From Marinobacter sp. DY40_1A1 (GTDB lineage Bacteria > Pseudomonadota > Gammaproteobacteria > Pseudomonadales > Oleiphilaceae), in NCBI RefSeq assembly GCF_016597815.1, contig NZ_VCHA01000005.1:1-64000 (forward strand): a stretch of DNA of 64,000 nucleotides, given 5' to 3'. Under the pieces are notes generated by a model that made no database searches, was not told the DNA's origin, and saw nothing but the letters and a program-made list of their open reading frames with translations. This document shows, piece by piece, positions 1 through 8,899 of this stretch; position 1 is the first letter of the stretch; every line of letters starts with the position of its first letter. Both the position numbers and the translations under genes were made by a program.

Positions 1-57
1 GGCCTGCGCCGATGGTAGTGTGGCATTTGCCCATGTGAGAGTAGGTCATCGTCAGAC
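1..57 (+). rRNA. rrf: 5S ribosomal RNA, 3' end (partial)
   Basis: The first 57 bases match the 3' part of a gammaproteobacterial 5S rRNA: a GCGCCGATGGTAGTGTGG stretch, then CCCATGTGAGAGTAGG and TCATCGTCA. The 5' half lies outside the window, so this is the downstream end of an rRNA operon transcribed rightward. The exact mature 3' end is estimated by comparison with the known Pseudomonas-type 5S and may be off by a few bases. A strong terminator follows directly. Confidence 0.92.
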
Positions 58-67
58 TCTTAAGTCC

Positions 68-101
68 AAACCCCAGCTTCTTGCGAAGCTGGGGTTTTTT
101 T
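68..101 (+). terminator. rRNA operon terminator
   Basis: A perfect 13-bp stem (68-80 with 85-97) closes a TTGC loop and runs into a tract of seven T residues (95-101). It ends the rRNA operon. The left side also carries As, so it could serve the converging minus-strand gene that stops at 155. Confidence 0.9.
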
Positions 102-154
102 ATGCCTGAAATAAATCAGATAGCTCGGACTTATTGAAATAGTTAAAAAAACAC

Positions 155-835
155 TTAAGGAAGCCATATCTCGAAAACACCACCACCCAATTCACCGCCA
201 TTGTGGAGCTTGATGTAGCCCTTTCGATCTCCTTCGCTATGAAGGTTGGCGACAGCAGATACGAAGAAGAGACCAAGGCTGGTACTTCCTGTATTAAAAT
301 CTAAAGACTTGAAGCTAAGGGGCCCTGTATGTTGCATACTTTCGGGGTATCCCTCTCCATCGTCTTCTACCCGGATTACAAGGTAACCTTCACGTTCGGC
401 TGCAGTTAGTTTGATCTCGCTCTTTGTATACCGTATAGCGTTGTTGATGGTGTTGTTCAGGACCCCTGTAAGTAGATCTGTATCAAAGAAACCGTTTATA
501 TCGTCGGACTCAATAGAGCACTCAATTCCCAACCCCTCCAGAAGCGGTGTATGCCTGGCAAGGTGTTCAGACAAAAACTCAGAAACGGAATGTTCTTCTA
601 TATGGGCTGACAGGTTATTTTCGCCTAGCCGGTATATTCCCAGAAGCTGTACCAGATCGTTGTGTATTCGCTCAGCTTCGTATTGGAGAGTATTAAACTT
701 TGAGGACTCGGTAAGCTTTGCTTCATTTTCTGCTCGAAGTTCGTCCAGTGAGTTGAGCAGCATCCCCAGCGAGTTTTTCATATCATGTACCGCCAGAGCG
801 AGAACCATAGAAAAGTCGATGTTTCGGTTTTTCAT
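155..835 (-). CDS. Small soluble sensor histidine kinase
   Basis: A 226-residue cytoplasmic histidine kinase with no membrane segment and no recognisable sensor domain. The likely phosphoacceptor is His17 in a LAVHDMKNSLG H-box. The ATPase part shows the N-box around Asn127-Asn132 (NNTINNAIRY), a DDGEGYP G1 box near 158-163 and a GSTSLGLFF G2-like box near 183-191. Its ATG overlaps the TGA of the upstream TPR response regulator (ATGA at 832-835), so the two are translationally coupled. It is the last gene of a three-gene signalling operon. Without its own sensor it probably takes its input from, or passes phosphate to, the other two proteins; that is inference. It could also act mainly as a phosphatase or phosphodonor for the regulator. 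Confidence 0.8.
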   Translation of the reverse strand: MKNRNIDFSMVLALAVHDMKNSLGMLLNSLDELRAENEAKLTESSKFNTLQYEAERIHNDLVQLLGIYRLGENNLSAHIEEHSVSEFLSEHLARHTPLLEGLGIECSIESDDINGFFDTDLLTGVLNNTINNAIRYTKSEIKLTAAEREGYLVIRVEDDGEGYPESMQHTGPLSFKSLDFNTGSTSLGLFFVSAVANLHSEGDRKGYIKLHNGGELGGGVFEIWLP

Positions 836-2463
836 AGGGTTAGTGCCTTCAGTTTTCGTTGTAGAGCCAGGTAGCGCCTGTATTGCCCATGCTGCTCAGG
901 AAGATCATCCAAACGACTAATATGTTGCTGGCAGCGATCAGTCAGCTTGTCGATCGAGCCGGTATCTTCATGTTGTTTGATTAAGACCTGTATCAGATTC
1001 AGGTTAAGGGCGGGGTGATCTGGAATTATCTCAAGTGCTTTAGAGAAGGTTTCCTCTGCCTCTTTAAGTGCTCCGGATTCGAAAGCTGCGATCCCCTCCC
1101 GGTTAAGGCCGCGGGCTTTGATCTTCATGCGAAAGCTGACGGGTTCGTCTAACAGGCTTTCGATCTTTCTGGCTGCTTCAGGATCTTCACCATAGCTTTC
1201 GTGTAGGCGTGCCAGCAGCGTTTTTGCCTCCCTTACGTTGTCCAGGCGATACAAGGTTTTTGCGTAGTCCAGCCCCATCTCCAACTCCAGTGGGTGAATC
1301 TCGCTTAGCCTCTCGCTGATGCTTTCCAGCATTGAATTAGCTTTCTCCACTTCCCCGCGTCCTGCCTGTATTCTGCATTGGATAACCAGGCTATGAAGTT
1401 CAAGGGTTTTACTTTCCGAAAACTGTCTTTCCATGCTGGCAAGAACTGATATGGCTTCATGTGCTAATGCTTGGCTCCCTTCATCCGTATCACCATCGCT
1501 CAGGTCGCAAAGCGCGTGAGCTAGTGCTATATGGTGGTCGGGACTGTGATGAATGGAGTGAGCACCAAGACGAACCGTTTGCCGCCATGCTTCTGTAGCT
1601 GTTTCCATGTCCTGATTGGCTTCTGCCAGCTCCGCCAAGTGCTTTTGACGAAGCAGGGCGTTTGGGGAGCGGGTTGTTGCCAGTTCCAGAACGTTCTGGG
1701 CTTGCCCTGAGCGGTTTTGACGTTCCAGTCCCTCTGCCAAAAGGTCGTAGGCCTCCATATAGTCCGGGTGGCTCTTAATCAATTTTCGCAAGCTTTCAAC
1801 TGCTTCGTCGTAGCGATGGTTCGCAAGGAGCACTTTATTGCGTCCGACTCGGGCCCATGAAAGTTCGCGCTGGGAAAGAACCTCGTCATACACCTTGATT
1901 GCGTAGGATAGATCCCCTAACAGGAAATAGAGTTCTCCCAAGGTTTTCATTAACCATGTTTTGTACCGCGGTAGTCGCGAGAGGGCTGCATTGCAAAGCG
2001 AAATGGCTTCCGGATAATTTTCCCGGTCTATTTCGCGGTTGATCGGGAGTAAAGCGTTGCGTTGACTTATCAGGCTGCTAAGACGCTTTTCCAGCATTGC
2101 GTGGTTGATTGGCTTCGTGAGGTAGGCATCTGGTTGGTATTCTCGGGCGCCCATTACCATTTCTCTGGATGACTCCGACGTGACCATGAGAAACAGGGAG
2201 GACCTTTTCAAAAGCTTTTTATGACGCAGCTCCTCTAAAATGTGTTGGCCGTTTTTGCCCTTGCCCAAGTTATAGTCACAGAGCACTACATCAACGTGGT
2301 TGTAGGTGCAATATTCAATGGCGGGTTTGGCATGGGCCACCAGCTCAACATTATCTGCACCGCAGCTGCGAAGCATATGACGCATAGAGATCCTGAAGTT
2401 CTCAAAGTCGTCAACGACCAGGTAAGACAGCTTTCCAAAAACATTTTCGTTGGGATCACTCAT
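832..2463 (-). CDS. Response regulator with C-terminal TPR repeats
   Basis: A 543-residue protein with an N-terminal receiver domain (about 10-135) carrying the acidic pair Asp18-Asp19, the phosphoacceptor Asp63 in VLCDYNLG and the conserved Lys117 in YLTKP. From about 150 to the end it is helical with tetratricopeptide-like units, e.g. AIKVYDEVLSQ and a clear terminal repeat GIAAFESGALKEAEETFSKA. No DNA-binding, GGDEF, EAL or HD domain is visible, so output is probably by protein binding. Its start overlaps the stop of the upstream hybrid kinase (ATGA, 2460-2463) and its stop overlaps the start of the downstream kinase, implying fixed stoichiometry. Known CrbS-type kinases usually act on a LuxR-type regulator; none is adjacent here. 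Confidence 0.85.
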   Translation of the reverse strand: MSDPNENVFGKLSYLVVDDFENFRISMRHMLRSCGADNVELVAHAKPAIEYCTYNHVDVVLCDYNLGKGKNGQHILEELRHKKLLKRSSLFLMVTSESSREMVMGAREYQPDAYLTKPINHAMLEKRLSSLISQRNALLPINREIDRENYPEAISLCNAALSRLPRYKTWLMKTLGELYFLLGDLSYAIKVYDEVLSQRELSWARVGRNKVLLANHRYDEAVESLRKLIKSHPDYMEAYDLLAEGLERQNRSGQAQNVLELATTRSPNALLRQKHLAELAEANQDMETATEAWRQTVRLGAHSIHHSPDHHIALAHALCDLSDGDTDEGSQALAHEAISVLASMERQFSESKTLELHSLVIQCRIQAGRGEVEKANSMLESISERLSEIHPLELEMGLDYAKTLYRLDNVREAKTLLARLHESYGEDPEAARKIESLLDEPVSFRMKIKARGLNREGIAAFESGALKEAEETFSKALEIIPDHPALNLNLIQVLIKQHEDTGSIDKLTDRCQQHISRLDDLPEQHGQYRRYLALQRKLKALTL

Positions 2464-5400
2464 GAGCGTTTCTGTTTCAGTAACTTATTCACCATAGCTC
2501 TCAAAGCTGCGGGTTTAACCGGTTTATAGAGGATCTGATAACCACGATCAATAGCATCCTCCCGCACTTCCGGAGCCATATACCCTGTTATGAGAATGCC
2601 TGGTACGTCGTGTTGAACCGATTCGCGTATGGAATCCATTGCGTCCAGCCCGTTTTTATCGTCATCAAGCTGGTAATCCGCAAGTATAATGTCGGGCGTC
2701 CTGCCTTCTAGCTTTTCCAAGGCATTTTCCAGGCTCTCAGCAGGTGTGATATCGCACCCCCAGTTTCCTAATAAGGCGACCATTCCCTGCAGTATTGCAG
2801 GGTCGTTATCGATGCAGAGAACGTTCAGGCCACCAAGACTGGAAACGCGGCGAGAGGTTTTTGCGGTAATCTTCTCTGTGGCTTGGTGAGCCTCGCCGGC
2901 CTGCGCAAGTGGAACGGTTACTGCAAAGACACTGCCTTTGCCCTGCACTGATTGCACACTTACAGGGTAGTCCAACATTCCGCTGATACGGTCGACGATT
3001 GCTAAACCCAGGCCTAAACCTTTTTTGTCCTTTCCATGCTGAAAGCGGCGGAATTCCTCGAAAATCAGGGTTAGCTGGTCTTCCGGTATACCCGGGCCTG
3101 TATCCCAAACCTCTATGCGCAGGTAACCTTTCAGGCGCCTGCATCCCATCAGGATTTTACCTTTCGTCGTATAGCGAATTGCGTTGGAAAGGAAGTTTTG
3201 TATCACCCGTCTGAGCAGTTTTGCGTCTGAGTATATCCAGGCGGTGCTAGGTACTACATGCAGCTTGAGGCCTTGGTCCTCTGCAATCGCTGTAAAGTCA
3301 GTTGCCAGGTGGCGCATAATATCGTTAACCGGAAAAGCACCAAGGTCTGGTTCCAGAGCGCCTGCGTCGAGTTTGGAAATATCAAGGAGGGTGCTGATGA
3401 TCTCTTCTGCTGCACCGAGTGAACTGTCGATGTGATCAACAAGTTCTCCTATCTCAGTGCTGGTGGCTTTGCCAGCAAGTGCTGAAGTAAAAAGGCGAGC
3501 GGCATTGAGGGGCTGCAGGAGGTCGTGACTGGCGGCGGCCAGAAAGCGGGTTTTACTTTGGTTCGCCTTCTCAGCAACCGACTTGGCTTTGAGCATCTGC
3601 TCGTTGATTACCTGCAGTTCCTGAGTTCGTTCTTTGACACGCTGTTCAAGATAGGTGTTGGTCTCTTTCAGGGCCTGCTCAGTACGGCGCATGGCTGTAA
3701 TATCCTGAAATGTCGTGACATAGCCGCCACCGGGGATTGGGCTGCCATCTATCTTGACGACGGTTCCGTCAGGCCTCTGACGCTCATAGGATATGCGTTT
3801 GCCTTCGCGCATGCTGGCGTAGTGGTCGGAGATGATTTCATCAATACGCCGTGCTGGCAGGTGGACGTTCGTCAGGTTATACCGCATCAGGTCTTCTGCA
3901 GGTCTACCGGCTTTCACAAACCCTTTCGGATAGCTGAAAAGCTCAAGGTAGCGTTGATTCCAGACCACTACTTGCTGCTGCTGGTTTACCACTGATACGC
4001 CAAGACTGATATTCTCAATAGCCGATTGCAGCAGTTCCCGGCTGAAAGTCATGGCTTGCGAGGCTTCATCAACGATGCTGACCACGTCTTCGATCTGCAT
4101 GTCGCGGCCCGTGAGGGTCGATTCCAGCACAACCCTGGCTGTAGATGCCCCAATCACCGACGCAAGCTGGCGTTCTACATATTTCATCAGGTGGGAGGAT
4201 GCAGGGCGATGCAGATGCAGCCTCACTGCATTGCGGCGCTCATAATTATGAAAAATGGTCTCAGAGCGTTCCTCACCCATAAACCTGTCGCTAAGTGCTT
4301 GCAGGTCTGATGTGAGTATTTCACCTTGCCAGCTTTGGTGATGGACCGTATCGCCTTTTGGATGCGGGTCCTGAAAGAATGAGGCAATCTGTATTTTCTC
4401 GCGCACTCTTTGCTGGGTTACCAGTGAAAGCAGCACGTAAACCAGAGTGTTTGTGCCCAAGCTCCAGATAATGCCGTGGCTGGTCTCGTCGAGGTCCAGT
4501 CCGAAAAGAGCGGTCGGTCTGGTCCAGCTTAGTCCCCATATACCTTCGTTAATGAGTGAATCACTAAACCAGCCTGTTGATGCCAAGGCGGGAAGCAAAA
4601 GAGTGTAGCACCATATAAGAAATCCCAGGCCCAGCCCCCAGGCTGCGCCGGTGGCATTTCCGCGCCGCCACAGAATACCGCCTACCAAAGCAGGCCCAAA
4701 TTGGGCGGCTGCAGCGAAAGATAAAAGTCCGAACGAGGTCAGGCTGTAATCTTCTCCCGCCATACGGTAAAAACCATAAGCCGTCAGCAGAACCACAAAA
4801 ATAGCCACTCTGCGAATACCCAATAGCAGAGAACTCAGGTCGGCTTGCCGGTTCATCCTGGGACGGAAGAACTTCAGCAGGGCAGGCATGATGATTTCAT
4901 TGCTTACCATGGTGGCGATGGCAACGGAGCAAACGATAACCATGGCAGCAGCAGCTGAGCCGCCGCCGAGGAACGCGAGAATCGCCAGCCACTCTTTGCC
5001 GGCCATAATTGGTAGCTGCAGAATGAGAATGTCCGGGTTACTTGCAATTGCTTCTGGCGCCAAAAGACCAGCGGCTGCAATGGGCAGAACAAAGGCGCTG
5101 GCCACAACGAGATAGACGGGCATTGCCCAGCGAGCGACTTCGAAGTCCCGGTGATCGGCGTTCTCGACTACCATTACGTGGAACTGTCTTGGCAGACAGA
5201 TAATGGCAAGCATGGCAACGAGTGTCTGGGTGATGAACGCAGGCGCTTCAAGGCCATCGGTTGTAAGAATGCCGGTCAGGTTGGCTTCCTTTATATTACC
5301 TACCAAGTCGCCAAAGCCATTATAAAGCCCATACCCAACGAATAGCCCAACAGCTACAAAGGCAATAAGTTTGATCAGTGATTCAAATGCCACGGCCTGA

Positions 5401-5981
5401 ATCATGCCGCGGTGGTGCTCTGTAGATTCCAAATGACGAGTGCCAAAAAGAACGGTAAATGCAGTTAGCGCGAGGGTAATGTACCAGGCCGCGTCGCTCC
5501 AGGCTGCTGTGCTTAACTCCTGGCTACCTGTGCCAGTGTTGGACAGCACACTAAAGCCCATTGCGATGGCTTTAAGCTGCAGTGCGATGTATGGCACGCT
5601 GCCAATCAGCGCAAAGGCCGCAATCATGGCGGCTAGCAGCTGGGACTTGCCATAGCGAGAAGCAATAAAGTCTGCGATAGAGGTGCTGTTGTTGCGCTTG
5701 CTAATATAAATGATACGTCTCAGCAGTGGCGCACCGAATACAAAGACCAGCAAGGGGCCCAGGTAGATAGGCAGAAAACCCAGGCCTTCTTGAGTGGCTC
5801 GGCCTACGGCTCCATAGAATGTCCAGGAAGTAAAATAGACGGCCAAAGACAGCGAATAAACATGCGTTCTGGCGAAGCGCCGGCTATAAAGTCCTGGATG
5901 CTTATCACCCGCCCAAGCGATGATAAACAGGATAGATATGTAGGTGATGGAAATTAAAACCAGCAGCCAGACACTAATCAT
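2460..5981 (-). CDS. Sodium:solute symporter-fused hybrid histidine kinase (CrbS/MxtR-like)
   Basis: A 1173-residue inner-membrane sensor. Residues 1 to about 520 form a sodium:solute symporter (SSS) domain with roughly 13 hydrophobic segments. A PAS domain begins near 650 (ENISLGVSVVNQQQQVVVWN) and is followed by a short coiled coil. The HisKA domain has phosphoacceptor His819 in FLAAASHDLLQPLNA. The HATPase domain shows NFLSNAIRYT and GLGLGLAIVDR. A C-terminal receiver has phosphoacceptor Asp1102 (ILADYQLDD) and conserved Lys in LYKPVKP. This architecture is that of CrbS/MxtR/CbrA-family kinases, which control acetate or carbon use in Vibrio and Pseudomonas. The adjacent symporter operon fits such a role. 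The actual ligand is not shown by the sequence. It starts a coupled three-gene signalling operon. Confidence 0.88.
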   Translation of the reverse strand: MISVWLLVLISITYISILFIIAWAGDKHPGLYSRRFARTHVYSLSLAVYFTSWTFYGAVGRATQEGLGFLPIYLGPLLVFVFGAPLLRRIIYISKRNNSTSIADFIASRYGKSQLLAAMIAAFALIGSVPYIALQLKAIAMGFSVLSNTGTGSQELSTAAWSDAAWYITLALTAFTVLFGTRHLESTEHHRGMIQAVAFESLIKLIAFVAVGLFVGYGLYNGFGDLVGNIKEANLTGILTTDGLEAPAFITQTLVAMLAIICLPRQFHVMVVENADHRDFEVARWAMPVYLVVASAFVLPIAAAGLLAPEAIASNPDILILQLPIMAGKEWLAILAFLGGGSAAAAMVIVCSVAIATMVSNEIIMPALLKFFRPRMNRQADLSSLLLGIRRVAIFVVLLTAYGFYRMAGEDYSLTSFGLLSFAAAAQFGPALVGGILWRRGNATGAAWGLGLGFLIWCYTLLLPALASTGWFSDSLINEGIWGLSWTRPTALFGLDLDETSHGIIWSLGTNTLVYVLLSLVTQQRVREKIQIASFFQDPHPKGDTVHHQSWQGEILTSDLQALSDRFMGEERSETIFHNYERRNAVRLHLHRPASSHLMKYVERQLASVIGASTARVVLESTLTGRDMQIEDVVSIVDEASQAMTFSRELLQSAIENISLGVSVVNQQQQVVVWNQRYLELFSYPKGFVKAGRPAEDLMRYNLTNVHLPARRIDEIISDHYASMREGKRISYERQRPDGTVVKIDGSPIPGGGYVTTFQDITAMRRTEQALKETNTYLEQRVKERTQELQVINEQMLKAKSVAEKANQSKTRFLAAASHDLLQPLNAARLFTSALAGKATSTEIGELVDHIDSSLGAAEEIISTLLDISKLDAGALEPDLGAFPVNDIMRHLATDFTAIAEDQGLKLHVVPSTAWIYSDAKLLRRVIQNFLSNAIRYTTKGKILMGCRRLKGYLRIEVWDTGPGIPEDQLTLIFEEFRRFQHGKDKKGLGLGLAIVDRISGMLDYPVSVQSVQGKGSVFAVTVPLAQAGEAHQATEKITAKTSRRVSSLGGLNVLCIDNDPAILQGMVALLGNWGCDITPAESLENALEKLEGRTPDIILADYQLDDDKNGLDAMDSIRESVQHDVPGILITGYMAPEVREDAIDRGYQILYKPVKPAALRAMVNKLLKQKRS

Positions 5982-6034
5982 ATTTCTTTGTTTCCGTCAG
6001 GTAGGGCGGGTTACCAGGTCTTAATACCAGAATG

Positions 6035-6544
6035 TCAGCTGGAACATACCGTTGAATAAAGTTCGTCACTCCTCTCCAGGACCTTGAGGTTGTCTATTCG
6101 CGGTGTTCCGTCTGAGCCGAGAGGAACGAGCTCGCGAGTCGCACAGTTAATGATATGTACCCTGTGAGAAACGGCATCCGTTATCTTCTGTTCGAAGCGA
6201 TACAGTGTAAATCTGACGATATTCGGATTGCTGGTATCTCCCCGGCCGATGCTGTTTGTGTCCACTGTAGAAAACGCAGTTACATAAGGATAGACCAGAG
6301 ACCATGGGCGCCAGAAGATGCCTTTCCGCTCAGTGCTAACGACTACGGCTTCATCAGGCAGGCGCGATTGCTTGTGGTCAAACCAGGTGTATTCTCCGTA
6401 AATCAAATAACCAAGCATACCGATGCCGGCAAATACCGGAATTATCCATTTAGGCGCCATATTGCGGGTTGCGACCCGGATGCCTAAAGCAATACCAGCG
6501 GCACCCAGCCCGCAAAAAACGGTGGCGACAAGAGTCCAGAACAT
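6035..6544 (-). CDS. Hypothetical membrane-anchored protein
   Basis: A 169-residue protein I do not recognise. The N-terminus has two hydrophobic segments (about 5-24 and 33-50), followed by a soluble domain of about 115 residues containing several aromatics (WRPWSLVYPY) and two cysteines (in INCATREL and at the C-terminus TVCSS). Topology suggests the soluble part is either periplasmic or cytoplasmic with both helices as a hairpin anchor; this cannot be decided here. It lies 53 bases upstream of the transporter-kinase gene on the same strand and 96 bases downstream of the symporter, separated from it by a strong terminator. It could therefore be the first gene of the signalling operon. No function is proposed. 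Confidence 0.7.
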   Translation of the reverse strand: MFWTLVATVFCGLGAAGIALGIRVATRNMAPKWIIPVFAGIGMLGYLIYGEYTWFDHKQSRLPDEAVVVSTERKGIFWRPWSLVYPYVTAFSTVDTNSIGRGDTSNPNIVRFTLYRFEQKITDAVSHRVHIINCATRELVPLGSDGTPRIDNLKVLERSDELYSTVCSS

Positions 6545-6558
6545 AAAATATTTTCCTT

Positions 6559-6593
6559 AAAAAAGAACGGGCTCCCTCATTGAGGAAGCCCGT
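6559..6593 (-). terminator. Rho-independent terminator of the symporter operon
   Basis: Read on the minus strand, a stem of ACGGGCT with AGCCCGT (6587-6593 with 6567-6573), extended by an inner CCTCA/TGAGG pairing, is followed by a T-rich tail (A run at 6559-6564 on the plus strand). It lies immediately past the symporter stop at 6641 and insulates the signalling operon from the transport operon. Confidence 0.87.
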
Positions 6594-6640
6594 CCAGAAC
6601 AACCTGAGAACTCGTTGAGTCAATCAGGCCAGAGTATTAC

Positions 6641-8422
6641 TTAGTGGTCTTGAGCTTGTCCGGCACCGCGTGGGTAACGAACGCTTTCAACCAGCTCCTG
6701 AATCTCAACGGGCGGCTCATCAGTTGCATTGGATACAACGAAGGCTACCGCAAAGTTAACCAGTGCACCAATAGCACCGATCGACAGGGGAGAGATTCCC
6801 AATACCCAGTTTGCAGGCGTGTCCGCAAGGTTAGCTGTGCCTGGAATGAAGAACCATCCTTTGTACACAAAGATATACGAAAGGGTGAACACCAAACCGC
6901 TCAACATGCCCGCAATAGCACCGGTATTGTTAATACGCTTGGAGAATATGCCCATCATCAGAGCGGGGAACAGTGAGGCTGCCGCGATACCGAAAGCCAG
7001 CGCTACAACCTGAGCTGCAAACCCGGGTGGATTGGCACCGAGGTAGGTTGCAACAACAATTGCTATAGCCATGGAGATACGGGCTGCCAGCAGTTCGCCT
7101 TTATCCGTGATGCCCGGATTGATTGAGCCCTTGATCAAGTCATGGCTGACTGCCGAAGATATGGCTAACAGGAGGCCCGCCGCTGTTGATAGTGCGGCAG
7201 CAAGGCCACCTGCAGCAATCAAGCCGATAACCCAGCCAGGGAGGTTAGCGATTTCGGGGTTGGCGAGTACGATGATGTCGCGGTTCACATCAAGCTCATT
7301 GCCTTTCCAGCCACGAGCTTCCGCCTTAGCCTGGAACGCTGTGCCGGGGGCGTCGGATGCATCATTGTACATCTGGATGCGGCCGTCTTCGTTTTTGTCT
7401 GTGAACTTGATCAGGCCAGTAACTTCCCATTCCTTAACCCACTGTGGGCGGTCTTCATATTTAATGGGTTCGGCTGCAGTGCCATCCGGGTATACGGTTG
7501 TCATCAAGTTCAGTCGAGCCATGGATGCAACCGCAGGTGCTGTCAGGTACAGCAAGGCGATGAACACCAAAGCCCAGCCAGCAGACCAGCGCGCATCAGC
7601 AACCTTCGGAACTGTGAAGAAGCGGATGATAACGTGGGGAAGGCCTGCTGTACCGATCATCAGGGTCAGGGTGAACAGAACCATGTTGAGGTGGCTGTCA
7701 ACATCAGCAGAATACTCGCTGAAACCAACATCAGTAATAACCTGGTTCAGCTTGTCGAGAATCGGCATGCCAGAATCAAGGTGTGTTGAGAACAGGCCCA
7801 GTGCCGGAATGGGGTTACCGGTCAACTGGAAGGAAATGAATACAGCTGGAATCGTATAGGCAACGATCAATACGCAGTACTGGGCAACCTGGGTGTAGGT
7901 GATACCTTTCATCCCGCCGAGTACGGAATAGATGAAGATAACGACAGCAGCAATCATCAAGCCTGTTGTGGAATCAACTTCCAGGAAGCGAGAGAAAGCC
8001 ACGCCGGCACCAGCCATCTGGCCGATTACGTACGTCAGGGAGGCAACAATCAGGCAGATTACAGCAACCAGACGAGCTTTTTTGCTGTAGAAACGATCGC
8101 CGATAAATTCCGGAACCGTAAACTTGCCGAATTTACGCAAGTAAGGTGCAAGTAGCATGGCTAGCAGAACGTATCCACCAGTCCAGCCCATCAGGTAGGC
8201 GGAGCTTGCGTAGCCACTGGCGGCAATAATACCTGCCATGGAAATAAAGGATGCCGCAGACATCCAGTCGGCACCAATAGCCATGCCGTTCGTAATAGGG
8301 TGAACGCCGCCGCCAGCAACGTAGAAGTCTTTTGTACTTCCGGCCTTGGCCCAGACAGCAATGAGTATGTAGATGAGGAAGGACCCACCTACAAACATGA
8401 TGTTGATTGCAAATTGGCTCAT
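6641..8422 (-). CDS. Sodium:solute symporter, large subunit (VC_2705-like)
   Basis: A 593-residue inner-membrane transporter of the SSS family, with about 13 hydrophobic segments and the family-typical stretches GGVHPITNGMAIGADWMSAA and GGMKGITYTQVAQY. The small DUF4212 partner immediately upstream places it in the two-subunit VC_2705-type subfamily, related to acetate/pyruvate carriers such as ActP. An extramembrane insert of about 90 residues (about 310-400) carries an EF-hand-like loop starting at Asp342 (DKNEDGRIQMYN), which could bind calcium. The gene starts 4 bases after the small-subunit stop. Substrate is inferred as a short-chain organic acid from the family and from the CrbS-like kinase nearby. 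Confidence 0.9.
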   Translation of the reverse strand: MSQFAINIMFVGGSFLIYILIAVWAKAGSTKDFYVAGGGVHPITNGMAIGADWMSAASFISMAGIIAASGYASSAYLMGWTGGYVLLAMLLAPYLRKFGKFTVPEFIGDRFYSKKARLVAVICLIVASLTYVIGQMAGAGVAFSRFLEVDSTTGLMIAAVVIFIYSVLGGMKGITYTQVAQYCVLIVAYTIPAVFISFQLTGNPIPALGLFSTHLDSGMPILDKLNQVITDVGFSEYSADVDSHLNMVLFTLTLMIGTAGLPHVIIRFFTVPKVADARWSAGWALVFIALLYLTAPAVASMARLNLMTTVYPDGTAAEPIKYEDRPQWVKEWEVTGLIKFTDKNEDGRIQMYNDASDAPGTAFQAKAEARGWKGNELDVNRDIIVLANPEIANLPGWVIGLIAAGGLAAALSTAAGLLLAISSAVSHDLIKGSINPGITDKGELLAARISMAIAIVVATYLGANPPGFAAQVVALAFGIAAASLFPALMMGIFSKRINNTGAIAGMLSGLVFTLSYIFVYKGWFFIPGTANLADTPANWVLGISPLSIGAIGALVNFAVAFVVSNATDEPPVEIQELVESVRYPRGAGQAQDH

Positions 8423-8426
8423 ACGC

Positions 8427-8690
8427 TTACTCCTCGTCCACGCCGAATTGTTTATCGAGTCTGTTCATGCGCCACGCGTAGTGGAAGATGAGTCCAATGA
8501 ACGTGAGAATAGAACCCTGTTGGGCAAACCAGAAACCCAAATCGGTTCCGCCGATTGGGATACCTGAAAGCATAGGGCGCAGAACGATTCCAAAACCGTA
8601 TGAGACCAGAGCCCAGACAATCAGGCTCCCAAATATAAGGCGAAGGTTCGCCTTCCAGTACTTTTCAGCATCGTAGCTATGACCTGACAT
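8427..8690 (-). CDS. DUF4212 family small subunit of sodium:solute symporter
   Basis: An 87-residue protein with two hydrophobic segments (about 17-36 and 47-68) and the typical YWKANLRLIFGSLIVWA and GFWFAQQGS stretches of the DUF4212 / Na-symporter small-subunit family. It is the first gene of the transport operon, with the large subunit starting only 4 bases downstream. A GTCCTA-poor but GGAG-like site (AGGAGTAATCC on the minus strand) precedes its ATG. Members are thought to be obligatory partners of the large subunit in the membrane. Confidence 0.9.
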   Translation of the reverse strand: MSGHSYDAEKYWKANLRLIFGSLIVWALVSYGFGIVLRPMLSGIPIGGTDLGFWFAQQGSILTFIGLIFHYAWRMNRLDKQFGVDEE

Positions 8691-8899
8691 AGGATTACTC
8701 CTGTCTTGTTGTTGTTTGTCTGCAGTGGGTATTTTGTGAGCTGAGAGAGCCAGAGAGTTTATTATTCATATTAGTACTTCCCCTACTTGTTCTCTTGACT
8801 GACTCTACCGGGAAGGTGACATATAGATATTGGCAAAAAGTCTAATTTTGGGTTGTTTGCGGTCGTAAGCGTCGGTTTCAGAAAGGGCGGCTGGCGCAA

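Noticed and set aside
8691-8899. Sigma-54 promoter before the symporter operon
   Set aside because: The spacer was read on both strands; no GG-N10-GC pair with a fitting TGGCAC/TTGC context was found.
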